Below, piece after piece: positions 1 through 5,859 of a stretch of DNA of 6,030 nucleotides. This DNA comes from Paracoccaceae bacterium (GTDB lineage: Bacteria > Pseudomonadota > Alphaproteobacteria > Rhodobacterales > Rhodobacteraceae). Position numbers and translations under genes: made by a program. How positions within the stretch are numbered: the stretch's first letter is position 1; each line of letters starts with the position of its first letter. The stretch is from positions 5,836-11,865 of the forward strand of contig JAGRMK010000077.1 in the NCBI GenBank assembly GCA_020441345.1. Reading direction: 5' to 3'. The notes under the pieces were generated by a model that saw only the letters and a program-made list of their open reading frames with translations, made no database searches and was not told the origin of the DNA.

Positions 1-1080
1 CATGTCGATCACTTCCTCGCCGCGCGTCTCGCCCACGATGATGCGGTCAGGGCGCATCCGCAGCGCATTGCGCAGGCAGTCGCGTTGCGTGACGGCGCCC
101 TTGCCCTCGACGTTGGCCGGGCGGCTTTCCATGCGGCCGACGTGGGTTTGCTGCAATTGCAGTTCCGCCGTGTCCTCGATCGTCAGGATCCGTTCGGAAT
201 GGTCGATGAAGGACGAGAGCGCGTTGAGCGTGGTGGTTTTGCCCGAGCCCGTGCCGCCCGAAACGATGATGTTCAGGCGTGTTGCCACCGCCGCCTCAAG
301 ATACATCGCCATTTCTTCCGAGAAAGCGCCAAAGGTCACCAGATCGTTGACGCCCAGTTTTTCCTTCTTGAATTTGCGGATCGAGACCAGAGACCCGTCA
401 ACGGCCACCGGCGGGACCATCGCATTGAAGCGCGAACCATCGGCAAGACGCGCGTCCACGTAAGGGTTCGATTCATCGACGCGGCGCCCCACCGCCGATA
501 CGATCTTGTCGATGATTCGCAACAGGTGGCGTTCGTCCTTGAACGTCACATCGGTCATTTCCAGCTTGCCCGCGCGCTCCACGAAAACCCGGTTCGGGCC
601 GTTGACCAGAATGTCGTTGACCGTTTCGTCCTGCAGCAGCGGCTCCAGCGGGCCCAGGCCGCGGACTTCGAAGAACAGATCCTGGTTCAGTTGCAACCGC
701 TCCTCGCTGGTCAGCGCGAAGTTGATGTCCGACAGGGCCTCGGCAGCGATCGACGCGATCTCCGCGCGGAGTTCAGCCTCGGATGCGTTGTCGACAACCG
801 CAAGGTTGAGGCTTTCCAGCAGCTTGGTATGCAGCTCGGATTTCACCTCGAGGATGCGCTGCTTGCGGCGGCGGTCCTTGTCATTGGCCGGGGTCGCACC
901 GGTGATCGCGGCCGCGGCGGGCTTGGCCCTGAAGCTGGGCTTGCCATGCGCGGAGGGTGCGGCATGAACCACCGGTGACGATTCGGGGGCAATCGGCGCC
1001 GCGCCATGAACCGGCACCGCCCGCGATTGCGGGGTTGCGGGCTCGGTGGTCTGGCTGGCTTTTTTGTAGCGCGAAAACAT
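1..1080 (-). CDS. cpaF: CpaF/TadA pilus secretion ATPase, 3' end cut by window edge
   Basis: Hexameric ATPase of the VirB11/GspE type that drives Flp pilus assembly from the cytoplasmic face of the inner membrane. The frame is open from the ATG at 1078-1080 to base 1, giving 360 codons with no stop. Family members usually have about 450-490 residues, so roughly the last quarter is missing. Residues 1-65 are an Ala/Pro-rich, poorly ordered leader starting MFSRYKK. The N-terminal domain follows, including LGPLEPLLQDETVNDILVNG (142-161). Walker A is GGTGSGKT (275-282, K281). The acidic box is TIEDTAEL (300-307), and RPDRIIVGE (343-351) is the Walker B-like segment with glutamate E351. The start is fixed by GAGGAG six bases upstream. 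It lies 10 bases after cpaE, so both are probably translated from one message. The assignment to the Tad ATPase rather than another VirB11 relative rests on the neighbouring Tad genes. Confidence 0.97.
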   Translation of the reverse strand, partial: MFSRYKKASQTTEPATPQSRAVPVHGAAPIAPESSPVVHAAPSAHGKPSFRAKPAAAAITGATPANDKDRRRKQRILEVKSELHTKLLESLNLAVVDNASEAELRAEIASIAAEALSDINFALTSEERLQLNQDLFFEVRGLGPLEPLLQDETVNDILVNGPNRVFVERAGKLEMTDVTFKDERHLLRIIDKIVSAVGRRVDESNPYVDARLADGSRFNAMVPPVAVDGSLVSIRKFKKEKLGVNDLVTFGAFSEEMAMYLEAAVATRLNIIVSGGTGSGKTTTLNALSSFIDHSERILTIEDTAELQLQQTHVGRMESRPANVEGKGAVTQRDCLRNALRMRPDRIIVGETRGEEVIDM

Positions 1081-1093
1081 GAGCTTCTCCTCA
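1081..1093 (-). promoter_or_regulatory. cpaF ribosome binding site overlapping the cpaE stop codon
   Basis: On the minus strand the cpaE stop TGA (1091-1093) runs directly into GAGGAG (1087-1092), followed six bases later by the cpaF ATG. The Shine-Dalgarno sequence shares bases with the stop codon, so a ribosome finishing cpaE sits on the cpaF entry site. This arrangement suggests translational coupling of the two ATPases; the coupling itself is inferred. Confidence 0.75.
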
Positions 1094-2332
1094 GGCCGCG
1101 GCGCGATTGTCGTCGCGGGCGGCAGTCGCAATGGACAGGGCCAGCTTGCGGATTTCTTTCAGCAGCGGGTTCTTCTGCGCGATCTCGGCCAGCGGCAGGC
1201 CATGGTCGTTTGCGTGGGTTACCTGCAATGTGCCATCGGGCAGCATCAGTTCGAATTCGATATCCAGACTCTCGGCCATGCGCTTTGCGCGGGCCTTGCC
1301 GGACAGGTCGGTGAACTTCGGCGCGCGGTTCAGCACGTACTGGATTTTCTCCAGCGGCAGGGCCTCGGCCTTGAGGGCGCGGATCAGGCGCAGTGCGTTC
1401 TGCGCCGACCGCATGTCCAGTTCCATCATTGCGTAATAGGCGTCGGCCTCGTTCAACACGGTTTCGGTCCATTGCACGACGGTGCCGGGCATGTCGATGA
1501 TCACGATGTCGAAGTTGCTGCGCGCCATCTTGATCACCCGTTCGATGTCATCCGGGGTGATCAGGTCCAGCGGCAGCATGTCGGCCGCAGCGGTCAGAAC
1601 CTTCAGCTTCTCGTTGAAGGTTTGCAGCGTATTCATGAAGAAATCGCGGTCCATCACGGCAGTGTTCGACAGCAATTCATAGACCTTTTCGGTCCGTGCG
1701 AGATCGAGATAGGTTGAAACAGAGCCGGTTTGCAGGTCGAGGTCCAGCAGACAGACGCTGGGGGCGGTCTTGCCCGAGTTGGCGATTTCCCAGGCCAGGT
1801 TTACCGCGAGTGTCGTGGCGCCTGATCCGCCGGCCAGCGGGTGCACCGCGTAGACCGCGCCGAGCGGCTGGTTCGGGGCCATCATGCCGCGCGGTTGTTG
1901 CGCGCCCAGCGCCGACCCCATAACCGGCTGGCGCAGCCGTTGGACCGCGTCGTGCAGCGCGCCCTCGGGCAGGGGGTAGGGCACGAAATCGCTGGCCCCC
2001 AGCCGCAACAGGCGATGCAGTGCGATCGGTCCCAGTTCCTCGGCGATCAGAAGCACGCGGATGCCCAGCGCGCTGGCTCGCTGGATCACGGCCTCGATGA
2101 TCGGGATGTTGGATTCGTCGTCATCGTCGATGGCAACGGCAATGAACTCGAGCCCCCGTGCTTCGGGTTGATCGAGATACTTCATTGCGCTGGGGAACGT
2201 CAGATCCCCCCAGCTTTCGCCAAGTTCGAGTTCCATGTCCTCGATCAGGAGATCAAAGTTCTGGACGTCGCGGGACACCGTGCAGGCCCTGATCGGGGCG
2301 GGCAGTTTGGAATTCGCGTTCGCGCTCGACAT
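1091..2332 (-). CDS. cpaE: CpaE/TadZ atypical ParA/MinD-like pilus localisation protein
   Basis: 413 residues. TadZ/CpaE proteins help position the Tad pilus machine at the cell pole. Residues about 14-135 resemble a response-regulator receiver fold, with an acidic patch IDDDDES (68-74) and GASDFVPYPL (112-121). A P-loop ATPase domain of the ParA/MinD class follows. Its nucleotide loop reads AGGSGATT (167-174), so both lysines of the usual KGGxGKT motif are absent. The Walker A' strand LLDLDLQTG (195-203) and the Walker B strand DIVIIDMPG (275-283) are well preserved. The C-terminus is helical (LKEIRKLALSIATAA, 391-405). The ATG is supported by GGAGGA ten bases upstream. The gene follows a hairpin and a long leader, and its stop overlaps the cpaF ribosome binding site. 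The lysine loss points to weak or no ATP hydrolysis, which fits the atypical nature of TadZ proteins. Confidence 0.94.
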   Translation of the reverse strand: MSSANANSKLPAPIRACTVSRDVQNFDLLIEDMELELGESWGDLTFPSAMKYLDQPEARGLEFIAVAIDDDDESNIPIIEAVIQRASALGIRVLLIAEELGPIALHRLLRLGASDFVPYPLPEGALHDAVQRLRQPVMGSALGAQQPRGMMAPNQPLGAVYAVHPLAGGSGATTLAVNLAWEIANSGKTAPSVCLLDLDLQTGSVSTYLDLARTEKVYELLSNTAVMDRDFFMNTLQTFNEKLKVLTAAADMLPLDLITPDDIERVIKMARSNFDIVIIDMPGTVVQWTETVLNEADAYYAMMELDMRSAQNALRLIRALKAEALPLEKIQYVLNRAPKFTDLSGKARAKRMAESLDIEFELMLPDGTLQVTHANDHGLPLAEIAQKNPLLKEIRKLALSIATAARDDNRAAA

Positions 2333-2436
2333 GTTCTCTTATCCTCCGGGTCCTGCGTTCTGCAGGCCAATCGCACTGGGTTACATCACGACCCGCCCCT
2401 GCGACTCTGCAGCGGGGGGATATGTCACCACCATCA
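2333..2436 (-). promoter_or_regulatory. cpaE 5' leader with two dyads
   Basis: Non-coding stretch between the shared element and the cpaE start. A good Shine-Dalgarno GGAGGA (2343-2348) lies ten bases before the ATG. Just upstream is a small perfect hairpin, CCTGC / GCAGG with a 5-base loop (2352-2366). Further upstream, an imperfect dyad pairs 2379-2386 with 2422-2429 (7 of 8 positions) and encloses a second short stem (CTGC/GCAG) around 2400-2412. I see no convincing -35/-10 pair. The structures could be an operator or a folded mRNA leader; no regulator can be named. Confidence 0.35.
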
Positions 2437-2507
2437 GGGGCAATCTTGGCGATAATTGGGCTAAAAAATCGTAATTGTCGGGCTTGCGAGACCGTTAAAA
2501 TCGTAAA
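2437..2507 (-). repeat. Shared intergenic element, copy A (upstream of cpaE)
   Basis: Copy A of an element also found before cpaB at 5737-5803. Block 1 (2437-2460) matches 5737-5760 at 19 of 24 positions without a gap, with plus-strand core GGCGAYAATTGGG. Next comes the heptamer TTGCGAG (2484-2490), also found at 5764-5770. Block 2 is an identical CGTTAAAAT (2493-2501). Block 2 ends six bases before the hairpin at 2508-2539 and forms part of its T-rich tail on the minus strand. The rest of the spacer is not similar. It could be a promoter/operator module or a diverged duplicated spacer. Confidence 0.5.
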
Positions 2508-2539
2508 CACCCTGCTGCCGGGAGGACGGCAACAGGGTG
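2508..2539 (-). terminator. Terminator-like hairpin after the OmpA-type lipoprotein gene
   Basis: A stem of 7 bp (CACCCTG/CAGGGTG), one mismatch, then 5 bp (TGCCG/CGGCA) closes a 6-base loop at 2521-2526. On the minus strand the stem is followed by TTTACGATTTTAACG, a T-rich but interrupted tail. Position (35 bases after the stop at 2574) and direction fit intrinsic termination between the cpaC-ompA segment and cpaE. The broken tail suggests partial read-through. A second 6-bp stem, CTCGCC/GGCGAG (2548-2567), lies between the stop codon and this hairpin. Confidence 0.72.
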
Positions 2540-2573
2540 CTGCGAGGCTCGCCTGGAAGAGGGCGAGGGAGGA

Positions 2574-3200
2574 TCAGCGATATTCGGCGGGTCGGACGCG
2601 GGTTGCGCTTTCGACATACTCTCGATGGATCACGGCGGCGTATTGGCCGTTCATGATGATCGGATGGCTTTGCAGGAAGCCGGAGACCTCGGTCACCGTG
2701 CGGCGGTTCTGGCGTTCGCGGTCGGCGGTCTGGATCAGGGGTTGTGTTTCGCCGTTGGAAACCACGGCTTCCAGCCGTGAGCGGCTGACGCCGTTGCGCA
2801 CCAGATAGGACACCACGGCCCGGGCGCGGCGCAAGCCAAGCCGTTGATTATACGCGGTCGAGCCGACAAGATCGGTGTGCCCGAAGACGCGGAACGTCAC
2901 CTCGGGGAACTGGTTGATCCAATGCGCCTGGCGGTTCAGGGTAGCGCGTGCCACGGCATCGAGCTGCACTGAGTTGAACTCGAAATTGATCGTCGTTGGA
3001 ACCTCGGCGGCGAACCGCTCGGCCAGATCGACGACAAACGGCAATTGCCCGGTCTGCACCAGATAGTTGTGCGCGGTCGGATTGCCAAAGAAGCCTTCGT
3101 CGAGATCTGCGCCGACTTCGGGTGCGCTGTAGATGCCGCTACAGGCTGCCAGCGGGGTCGCGGCGAGTCCGAGCATCAAGGCGCGACGGGATATCTGCAT
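2574..3200 (-). CDS. OmpA-family peptidoglycan-binding lipoprotein of the Tad locus
   Basis: 208 residues. The N-terminus MQISRRALMLGLAATPLAAC is a lipoprotein signal with a lipobox ending LAAC, so C20 is the probable lipidation site; SRRALM also resembles a twin-arginine signal. An OmpA C-terminal domain spans about 70-170: FEFNSVQLD (73-81), GHTDLVGSTAYN (107-118), LRRARAVVSYL (123-133) and NRRTV (165-169). Aligned on E. coli OmpA, the two residues that hold diaminopimelate (D271, R286) correspond to D110 and R125, and both are present. About 38 residues continue beyond the usual domain end. The ATG follows AGGAG by seven bases. The gene starts 15 bases after cpaC and is probably cotranscribed with it. 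It sits where Caulobacter has the lipoprotein CpaD, so anchoring or stabilising the secretin at the cell wall is a reasonable inference. It is not itself a CpaD homologue by any motif I can see. Confidence 0.9.
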   Translation of the reverse strand: MQISRRALMLGLAATPLAACSGIYSAPEVGADLDEGFFGNPTAHNYLVQTGQLPFVVDLAERFAAEVPTTINFEFNSVQLDAVARATLNRQAHWINQFPEVTFRVFGHTDLVGSTAYNQRLGLRRARAVVSYLVRNGVSRSRLEAVVSNGETQPLIQTADRERQNRRTVTEVSGFLQSHPIIMNGQYAAVIHREYVESATRVRPAEYR

Positions 3201-3215
3201 CGGTGCTCTCCTGCC

Positions 3216-4625
3216 TTAATCCATTACATAGCCGTAGGTGCCACGGAAATCCTGCCGCGCGACTTCGGCTGCGCCGCCGGTGGTCCCCGATAGCCGGCCG
3301 TTCAGAAACAGCTCGGCTTCGTTCGGCAGACGGATCCGGTCGGTCGGGAGCAGCAGAGCCTCGCCACGGGTCGGGGAAACCAGATGCGCGGTCACGAAGA
3401 TGACCAGCTCACTTTGGTCGCGCTGATAGTCGCTGCTGCGAAACAGGGCGCCAAGGATCGGAATGTCGCCTAGCCATGGAACCTGTGACAGGTTGCCCTG
3501 GAAATCGTCCTGCAACAGACCGGCGATGGCAAAGCTTTCTCCGTCGCGCAACTCGACCGTGGTCGAAGTCTGGCGCCGGCGGAACCCGGGCACGGAAACA
3601 CCGGCTGAGGTCACGGTGGTCGATGCGTCGAGACTGCTGACCGACGCATTCAGTTGCAGGTTGATGACATCGCTGTCCAGAACGCGGGGTGTAAAGGTCA
3701 GCTCCACGCCGAAGGCGCGATAATCGATGGTGACAGCGCCCGATTCGCCCAGCACCGGCACCGGAAACTCGCCACCTGCCAGGAAATACGCCTCCTGGCC
3801 GGAGAGTGCGGTCAGACTGGGTTCTGACAGGGTCCGTGCCAAGCCGTTGGATTCCATGGCTTCCAGCATCACCTGGAATTGCACATTGCCAATGGTAAAC
3901 CCGCCGGCGACGACGCCTGCATTCCCGGTCTGGGTGGGGACACGCGTGCCGGTCAAAGCCCCGGCGGCCAGTGCGGGGGTGTTATAGGCCCCCGTCCCGA
4001 GAACCGGGAAGCCCACGCCATCTGCGGCCATGCTGGCCGACAGGCGCTGTGCGACACCGCGCGATACTTCGGAAAAGCGCACCTGCAGCATCACCTGTTG
4101 CGTGCCGCCGACACCCATCAGGTTCGACACCCGCCCTGGCGCATAGCGTTCCGCCAGTTGCAGCGCCGCATCGAGGCGTGCCGCCGACGAAACGACGCCG
4201 GACAGGACGATACCGTCATTCGCGGTGCGCACTTCTATGCGCTCACTCGGCAGGATCTGACGCAGCCGCTCGCGGAATTCGGCGATATCGGGCGTGACCT
4301 GCACTTCGACATTGGCCACGAGGTCGCCATTGGCACCCAGGATCGTCAGGGTGGTGCGGCCTGGCGCCTTGCCGAGCACGTAGATTGACCGGTCCGAAAG
4401 CGTGGAAATATCGGCAATCCCGGGATTGGCGATCGACAATTCGGTAAACGGAAGCTCGGTTTCAACGACCACCGCGCGGTTCATGGCAACGGACAACGTG
4501 TCACGCACGCTGCCGGGCATGATGCGCAGCGTTTGCGCAGTCGCGAGCGGCGGTGTGAAAACAACCTGCCCGACCCCAACAAGGGCCAGCGCCATTCCTG
4601 ACGCAATCCAATTCTTAACTGTCAT
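3216..4625 (-). CDS. cpaC: CpaC/RcpA outer-membrane secretin of the Flp pilus
   Basis: 469 residues from the ATG at 4623-4625; the multimer forms the outer-membrane channel for the pilus. A Sec signal peptide covers about 1-30 (hydrophobic MALALVGVGQVVF, likely cleavage near ATA-Q). An N-terminal pilus/secretin domain spans about 32-104 (LSIANPGIADISTLSDRSIYVLG). A BON-like segment follows at about 105-165 (IEVRTANDGIVLSGVV, 130-145). The secretin core is about 175-415, with the typical segments GEFPVPVLGESGAVTIDYRA (285-304), VELTFTPRV (307-315) and VPWLGDIPILGALFRS (382-397). The frame can be extended to a GTG at 4646, but that start has no Shine-Dalgarno sequence, whereas the ATG has AGAGG and AGGA just upstream. 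A Gly/Ala/Thr-rich stretch (about 204-245) lies inside the core. The TAA stop is followed almost at once by the ribosome binding site of the lipoprotein gene. Confidence 0.96.
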   Translation of the reverse strand: MTVKNWIASGMALALVGVGQVVFTPPLATAQTLRIMPGSVRDTLSVAMNRAVVVETELPFTELSIANPGIADISTLSDRSIYVLGKAPGRTTLTILGANGDLVANVEVQVTPDIAEFRERLRQILPSERIEVRTANDGIVLSGVVSSAARLDAALQLAERYAPGRVSNLMGVGGTQQVMLQVRFSEVSRGVAQRLSASMAADGVGFPVLGTGAYNTPALAAGALTGTRVPTQTGNAGVVAGGFTIGNVQFQVMLEAMESNGLARTLSEPSLTALSGQEAYFLAGGEFPVPVLGESGAVTIDYRAFGVELTFTPRVLDSDVINLQLNASVSSLDASTTVTSAGVSVPGFRRRQTSTTVELRDGESFAIAGLLQDDFQGNLSQVPWLGDIPILGALFRSSDYQRDQSELVIFVTAHLVSPTRGEALLLPTDRIRLPNEAELFLNGRLSGTTGGAAEVARQDFRGTYGYVMD

Positions 4626-4646
4626 GTGATCCTGCCTCTTGATCAC
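4626..4646 (-). promoter_or_regulatory. cpaC ribosome binding site displayed in a small hairpin
   Basis: On the minus strand GTGATC (4641-4646) and GATCAC (4626-4631) form a perfect 6-bp inverted repeat that abuts the cpaC ATG. The 9-base loop contains AGAGG (4635-4639), nine bases from the ATG. The second candidate, AGGA (4630-4633), straddles the loop and the stem. If folded, the hairpin would leave one Shine-Dalgarno sequence exposed and mask the other. Whether it forms on the mRNA is not known. Confidence 0.4.
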
Positions 4647-4786
4647 GGTTCATGCCGGCAGTCTGACGCGCCGGTTGGAACCAAGAATGCTTGAAATCGC
4701 TTTTTATTGCAAGAATCAAATGTTTGCGGCGATGTTTTCGCGTAAAACAACGGCTCGCCCCCGAGGTCTCGCGTGAAAACGAACGC
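4647..4786 (-). promoter_or_regulatory. Possible cpaC promoter region (AT-rich spacer)
   Basis: The cpaB-cpaC spacer is long for this compact locus and holds an AT-rich patch at about 4685-4760, in contrast to the GC-rich coding DNA. On the minus strand it contains TTGCAA, 17 bases, then CATTCT, which is at best a weak -35/-10 pair. Also present are a plus-strand GTTTT/AAAAC dyad (4734-4748) and a CGCGT/ACGCG dyad (about 4770-4787), adjacent to the hairpin at 4787. GGCGAT (4728-4733) lies about as far from that hairpin as the GGCGAY core of the shared element does from its own hairpins. The promoter call is tentative. Confidence 0.3.
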
Positions 4787-4809
4787 GCCGCCCCAGATGT
4801 AGGGGCGGC
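4787..4809 (-). terminator. Perfect GC hairpin between cpaB and cpaC (terminator or attenuator)
   Basis: GCCGCCCC and GGGGCGGC form a perfect 8-bp, all-G/C stem with a 7-base loop (4795-4801), 20 bases after the cpaB stop. The minus-strand sequence after it, GCGTTCGTTTTCACG, has only one run of four T, so intrinsic termination would be incomplete. An alternative role is protecting the 3' end of the cpaB message. It lies in the same relative place as the hairpins after the flp-like gene and after the lipoprotein gene. Confidence 0.55.
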
Positions 4810-4829
4810 AGTGTTGCATGAAAACCGCG

Positions 4830-5660
4830 TCAGTTGGTGCAAGGGATCTCGATCAACACAACTTCTGACCCCCGCCGTGTGCGCACCGTGCAGCGCTCGG
4901 TGACTTGTTCGACGCGGGTTTCGATGCCCAGCAGGCTGCGGGCATCGACCTGGACGGCGCCGGCGGCGACATCTTCATCCAGGCCGACGAGGGACAGCGA
5001 CAGGCGCCCGGTCGACTGGCCCTGAGCCAGTGTGGCGATCATCTCGGGCTCTGCCTCGACGGTGATCGACCTGGGGACGCCGTTGAAACTGCGATCCTGA
5101 TCGGCGTTCTCATCCAGCGCAATGATCCGCACGCCGCTGGACAATAGCCGCGTGACCTCGCCATTGGCGCCGCGGCCGGTCCAGTAGATATCGACGGTAT
5201 CCGATGGGCGCAACGTGCCAGAGATGCCGCTGTTCTGATCGACGCGGATCGTGAAGGCGCGGTTGCCCGGCGTCAGCATCGCGGCAATTCCGGCCGGTTG
5301 GCCGGGTTGACTGACCTTGACCGCAAGCAGGGGTTCCATCGGCTCCATCGCGCGCAGCGCAACGCGGGGGCGGCTGGGATCGGGGATCAGCGACGTCATG
5401 TCGGTAAAGGCACCGGGTGGCACCGCATCCGCGGGCCAAGAGATCGGGCGCACATCGGTGACTCCGATCGGTTCCCCATAGCGCAGCGGGCGGGTTGCGA
5501 CCAGAACCGGGGTTGTATTCAGAACGGGTCGTGTCGCCTGACTCGCATGGGCCGCGGCGATTGCCGCTTCGGTCTGGTTTACATAATCCTTGGCCATGTA
5601 GACCCCGAACCCGGCCAGAGCCAATCCGATTCCCAAGATTCCGATCTGTACACCGCGCAT
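4830..5660 (-). CDS. cpaB: CpaB/RcpC periplasmic Flp pilus assembly protein
   Basis: 276 residues from the ATG at 5658-5660. CpaB/RcpC proteins are inner-membrane-anchored periplasmic components that work with the secretin in Flp pilus assembly. One N-terminal membrane segment (about 5-23, GILGIGLALAGFGVYMA) acts as signal anchor. A SAF-type domain spans about 50-115 (VLVATRPLRYGEPIGVTDVR, 52-71). The RcpC/CpaB core follows at about 120-245 (ITVEAEPEMIATLAQGQSTG, 199-218, is typical). Two cysteines near the end, C257 and C274, are the only ones in the protein and could form a periplasmic disulfide. An in-frame ATG at 5693 would add 11 residues but has no Shine-Dalgarno sequence; the chosen start has AGGAG seven bases upstream. 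The gene is flanked on both sides by hairpins, so its level may be set apart from flp and cpaC. Confidence 0.95.
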   Translation of the reverse strand: MRGVQIGILGIGLALAGFGVYMAKDYVNQTEAAIAAAHASQATRPVLNTTPVLVATRPLRYGEPIGVTDVRPISWPADAVPPGAFTDMTSLIPDPSRPRVALRAMEPMEPLLAVKVSQPGQPAGIAAMLTPGNRAFTIRVDQNSGISGTLRPSDTVDIYWTGRGANGEVTRLLSSGVRIIALDENADQDRSFNGVPRSITVEAEPEMIATLAQGQSTGRLSLSLVGLDEDVAAGAVQVDARSLLGIETRVEQVTERCTVRTRRGSEVVLIEIPCTN

Positions 5661-5736
5661 GATATCACTCCTGTACACGAGCCCGATCCGCATGCCGGGA
5701 CCAAGGCCAATCTGTTTCCGTTCTGTTTCAAGATGG
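5661..5736 (-). promoter_or_regulatory. cpaB 5' leader
   Basis: Non-coding leader between the shared element and the cpaB start. It contains the Shine-Dalgarno AGGAG (5668-5672) and a GATTGGCCT motif (plus strand AGGCCAATC, 5704-5712) that also occurs in the cpaE leader (2365-2373). No clear -35/-10 pair or strong dyad is visible. Confidence 0.35.
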
Positions 5737-5803
5737 GGGGCAAATCAGGCGACAATTGGGCGATTGCGAGGAAAACGCATAACAGTCGTTAAAATTGCAA
5801 AGA
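5737..5803 (-). repeat. Shared intergenic element, copy B (upstream of cpaB)
   Basis: Copy B of the element at 2437-2507. Block 1 (5737-5760) has the plus-strand core GGCGACAATTGGG. The heptamer TTGCGAG is at 5764-5770 and CGTTAAAAT at 5787-5795, eight bases before the hairpin at 5804. The gap between the two main blocks is 26 bases here and 32 in copy A. The distance from block 1 to the hairpin is 43 bases here and 47 in copy A. The order and spacing are kept although the hairpins themselves differ in sequence. Confidence 0.5.
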
Positions 5804-5821
5804 CCGCGCCTTTCGGCGCGG
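5804..5821 (-). terminator. Terminator-like GAAA-tetraloop hairpin after the Flp-like pilin gene
   Basis: CCGCGCC and GGCGCGG form a perfect 7-bp stem. On the minus strand the loop is GAAA, a stable GNRA tetraloop. It is followed by TCTTTGCAATTTTAACG, T-rich but interrupted. It lies 38 bases after the pilin stop and points the right way for intrinsic termination. A partial terminator after a major pilin gene would give more pilin message than assembly-gene message, as is common for abundant subunits; that consequence is inferred. Confidence 0.7.
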
Positions 5822-5859
5822 CCTGCTGTTTGTCACCGGCAAGGCCAGGTGAGAAGCGC

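Noticed and set aside
85..978. Long plus-strand open frame (about 297 codons) opposite cpaF
   Set aside because: It is antisense to a clearly conserved ATPase. In GC-rich DNA the strand opposite a real gene is often open. The translation is Arg/Gln/His-rich with no recognisable domain.
843..1472. Minus-strand frame overlapping cpaF and cpaE
   Set aside because: Extremely Arg/Pro-rich out-of-frame translation of two conserved genes.
1079..1717. Plus-strand open frame opposite cpaE
   Set aside because: Shadow of the cpaE reading frame; no domain and no independent ribosome binding site that I trust.
2493..2509. CtrA-type TTAA-N7-TTAA site in the shared element
   Set aside because: Only one TTAA half is present; the bases seven positions on are AACA in copy A and AAGA in copy B, so the full motif is not met.
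2253..2510. Minus-strand 85-codon frame across the cpaE leader
   Set aside because: It overlaps the cpaE start in another frame, runs through the shared element and dyads, and has no good ribosome binding site or family resemblance.
4734..4825. Direct repeats of a GCGTGAAAAC-like word in the cpaB-cpaC spacer as a CRISPR or iteron array
   Set aside because: Three loose matches with unequal spacing and short length; neither regular spacers nor an origin context is present.
4615..4842. Minus-strand 75-codon frame across the cpaB-cpaC spacer
   Set aside because: It spans the hairpin and the AT-rich patch, overlaps the ends of both flanking genes, and has a low-quality composition.
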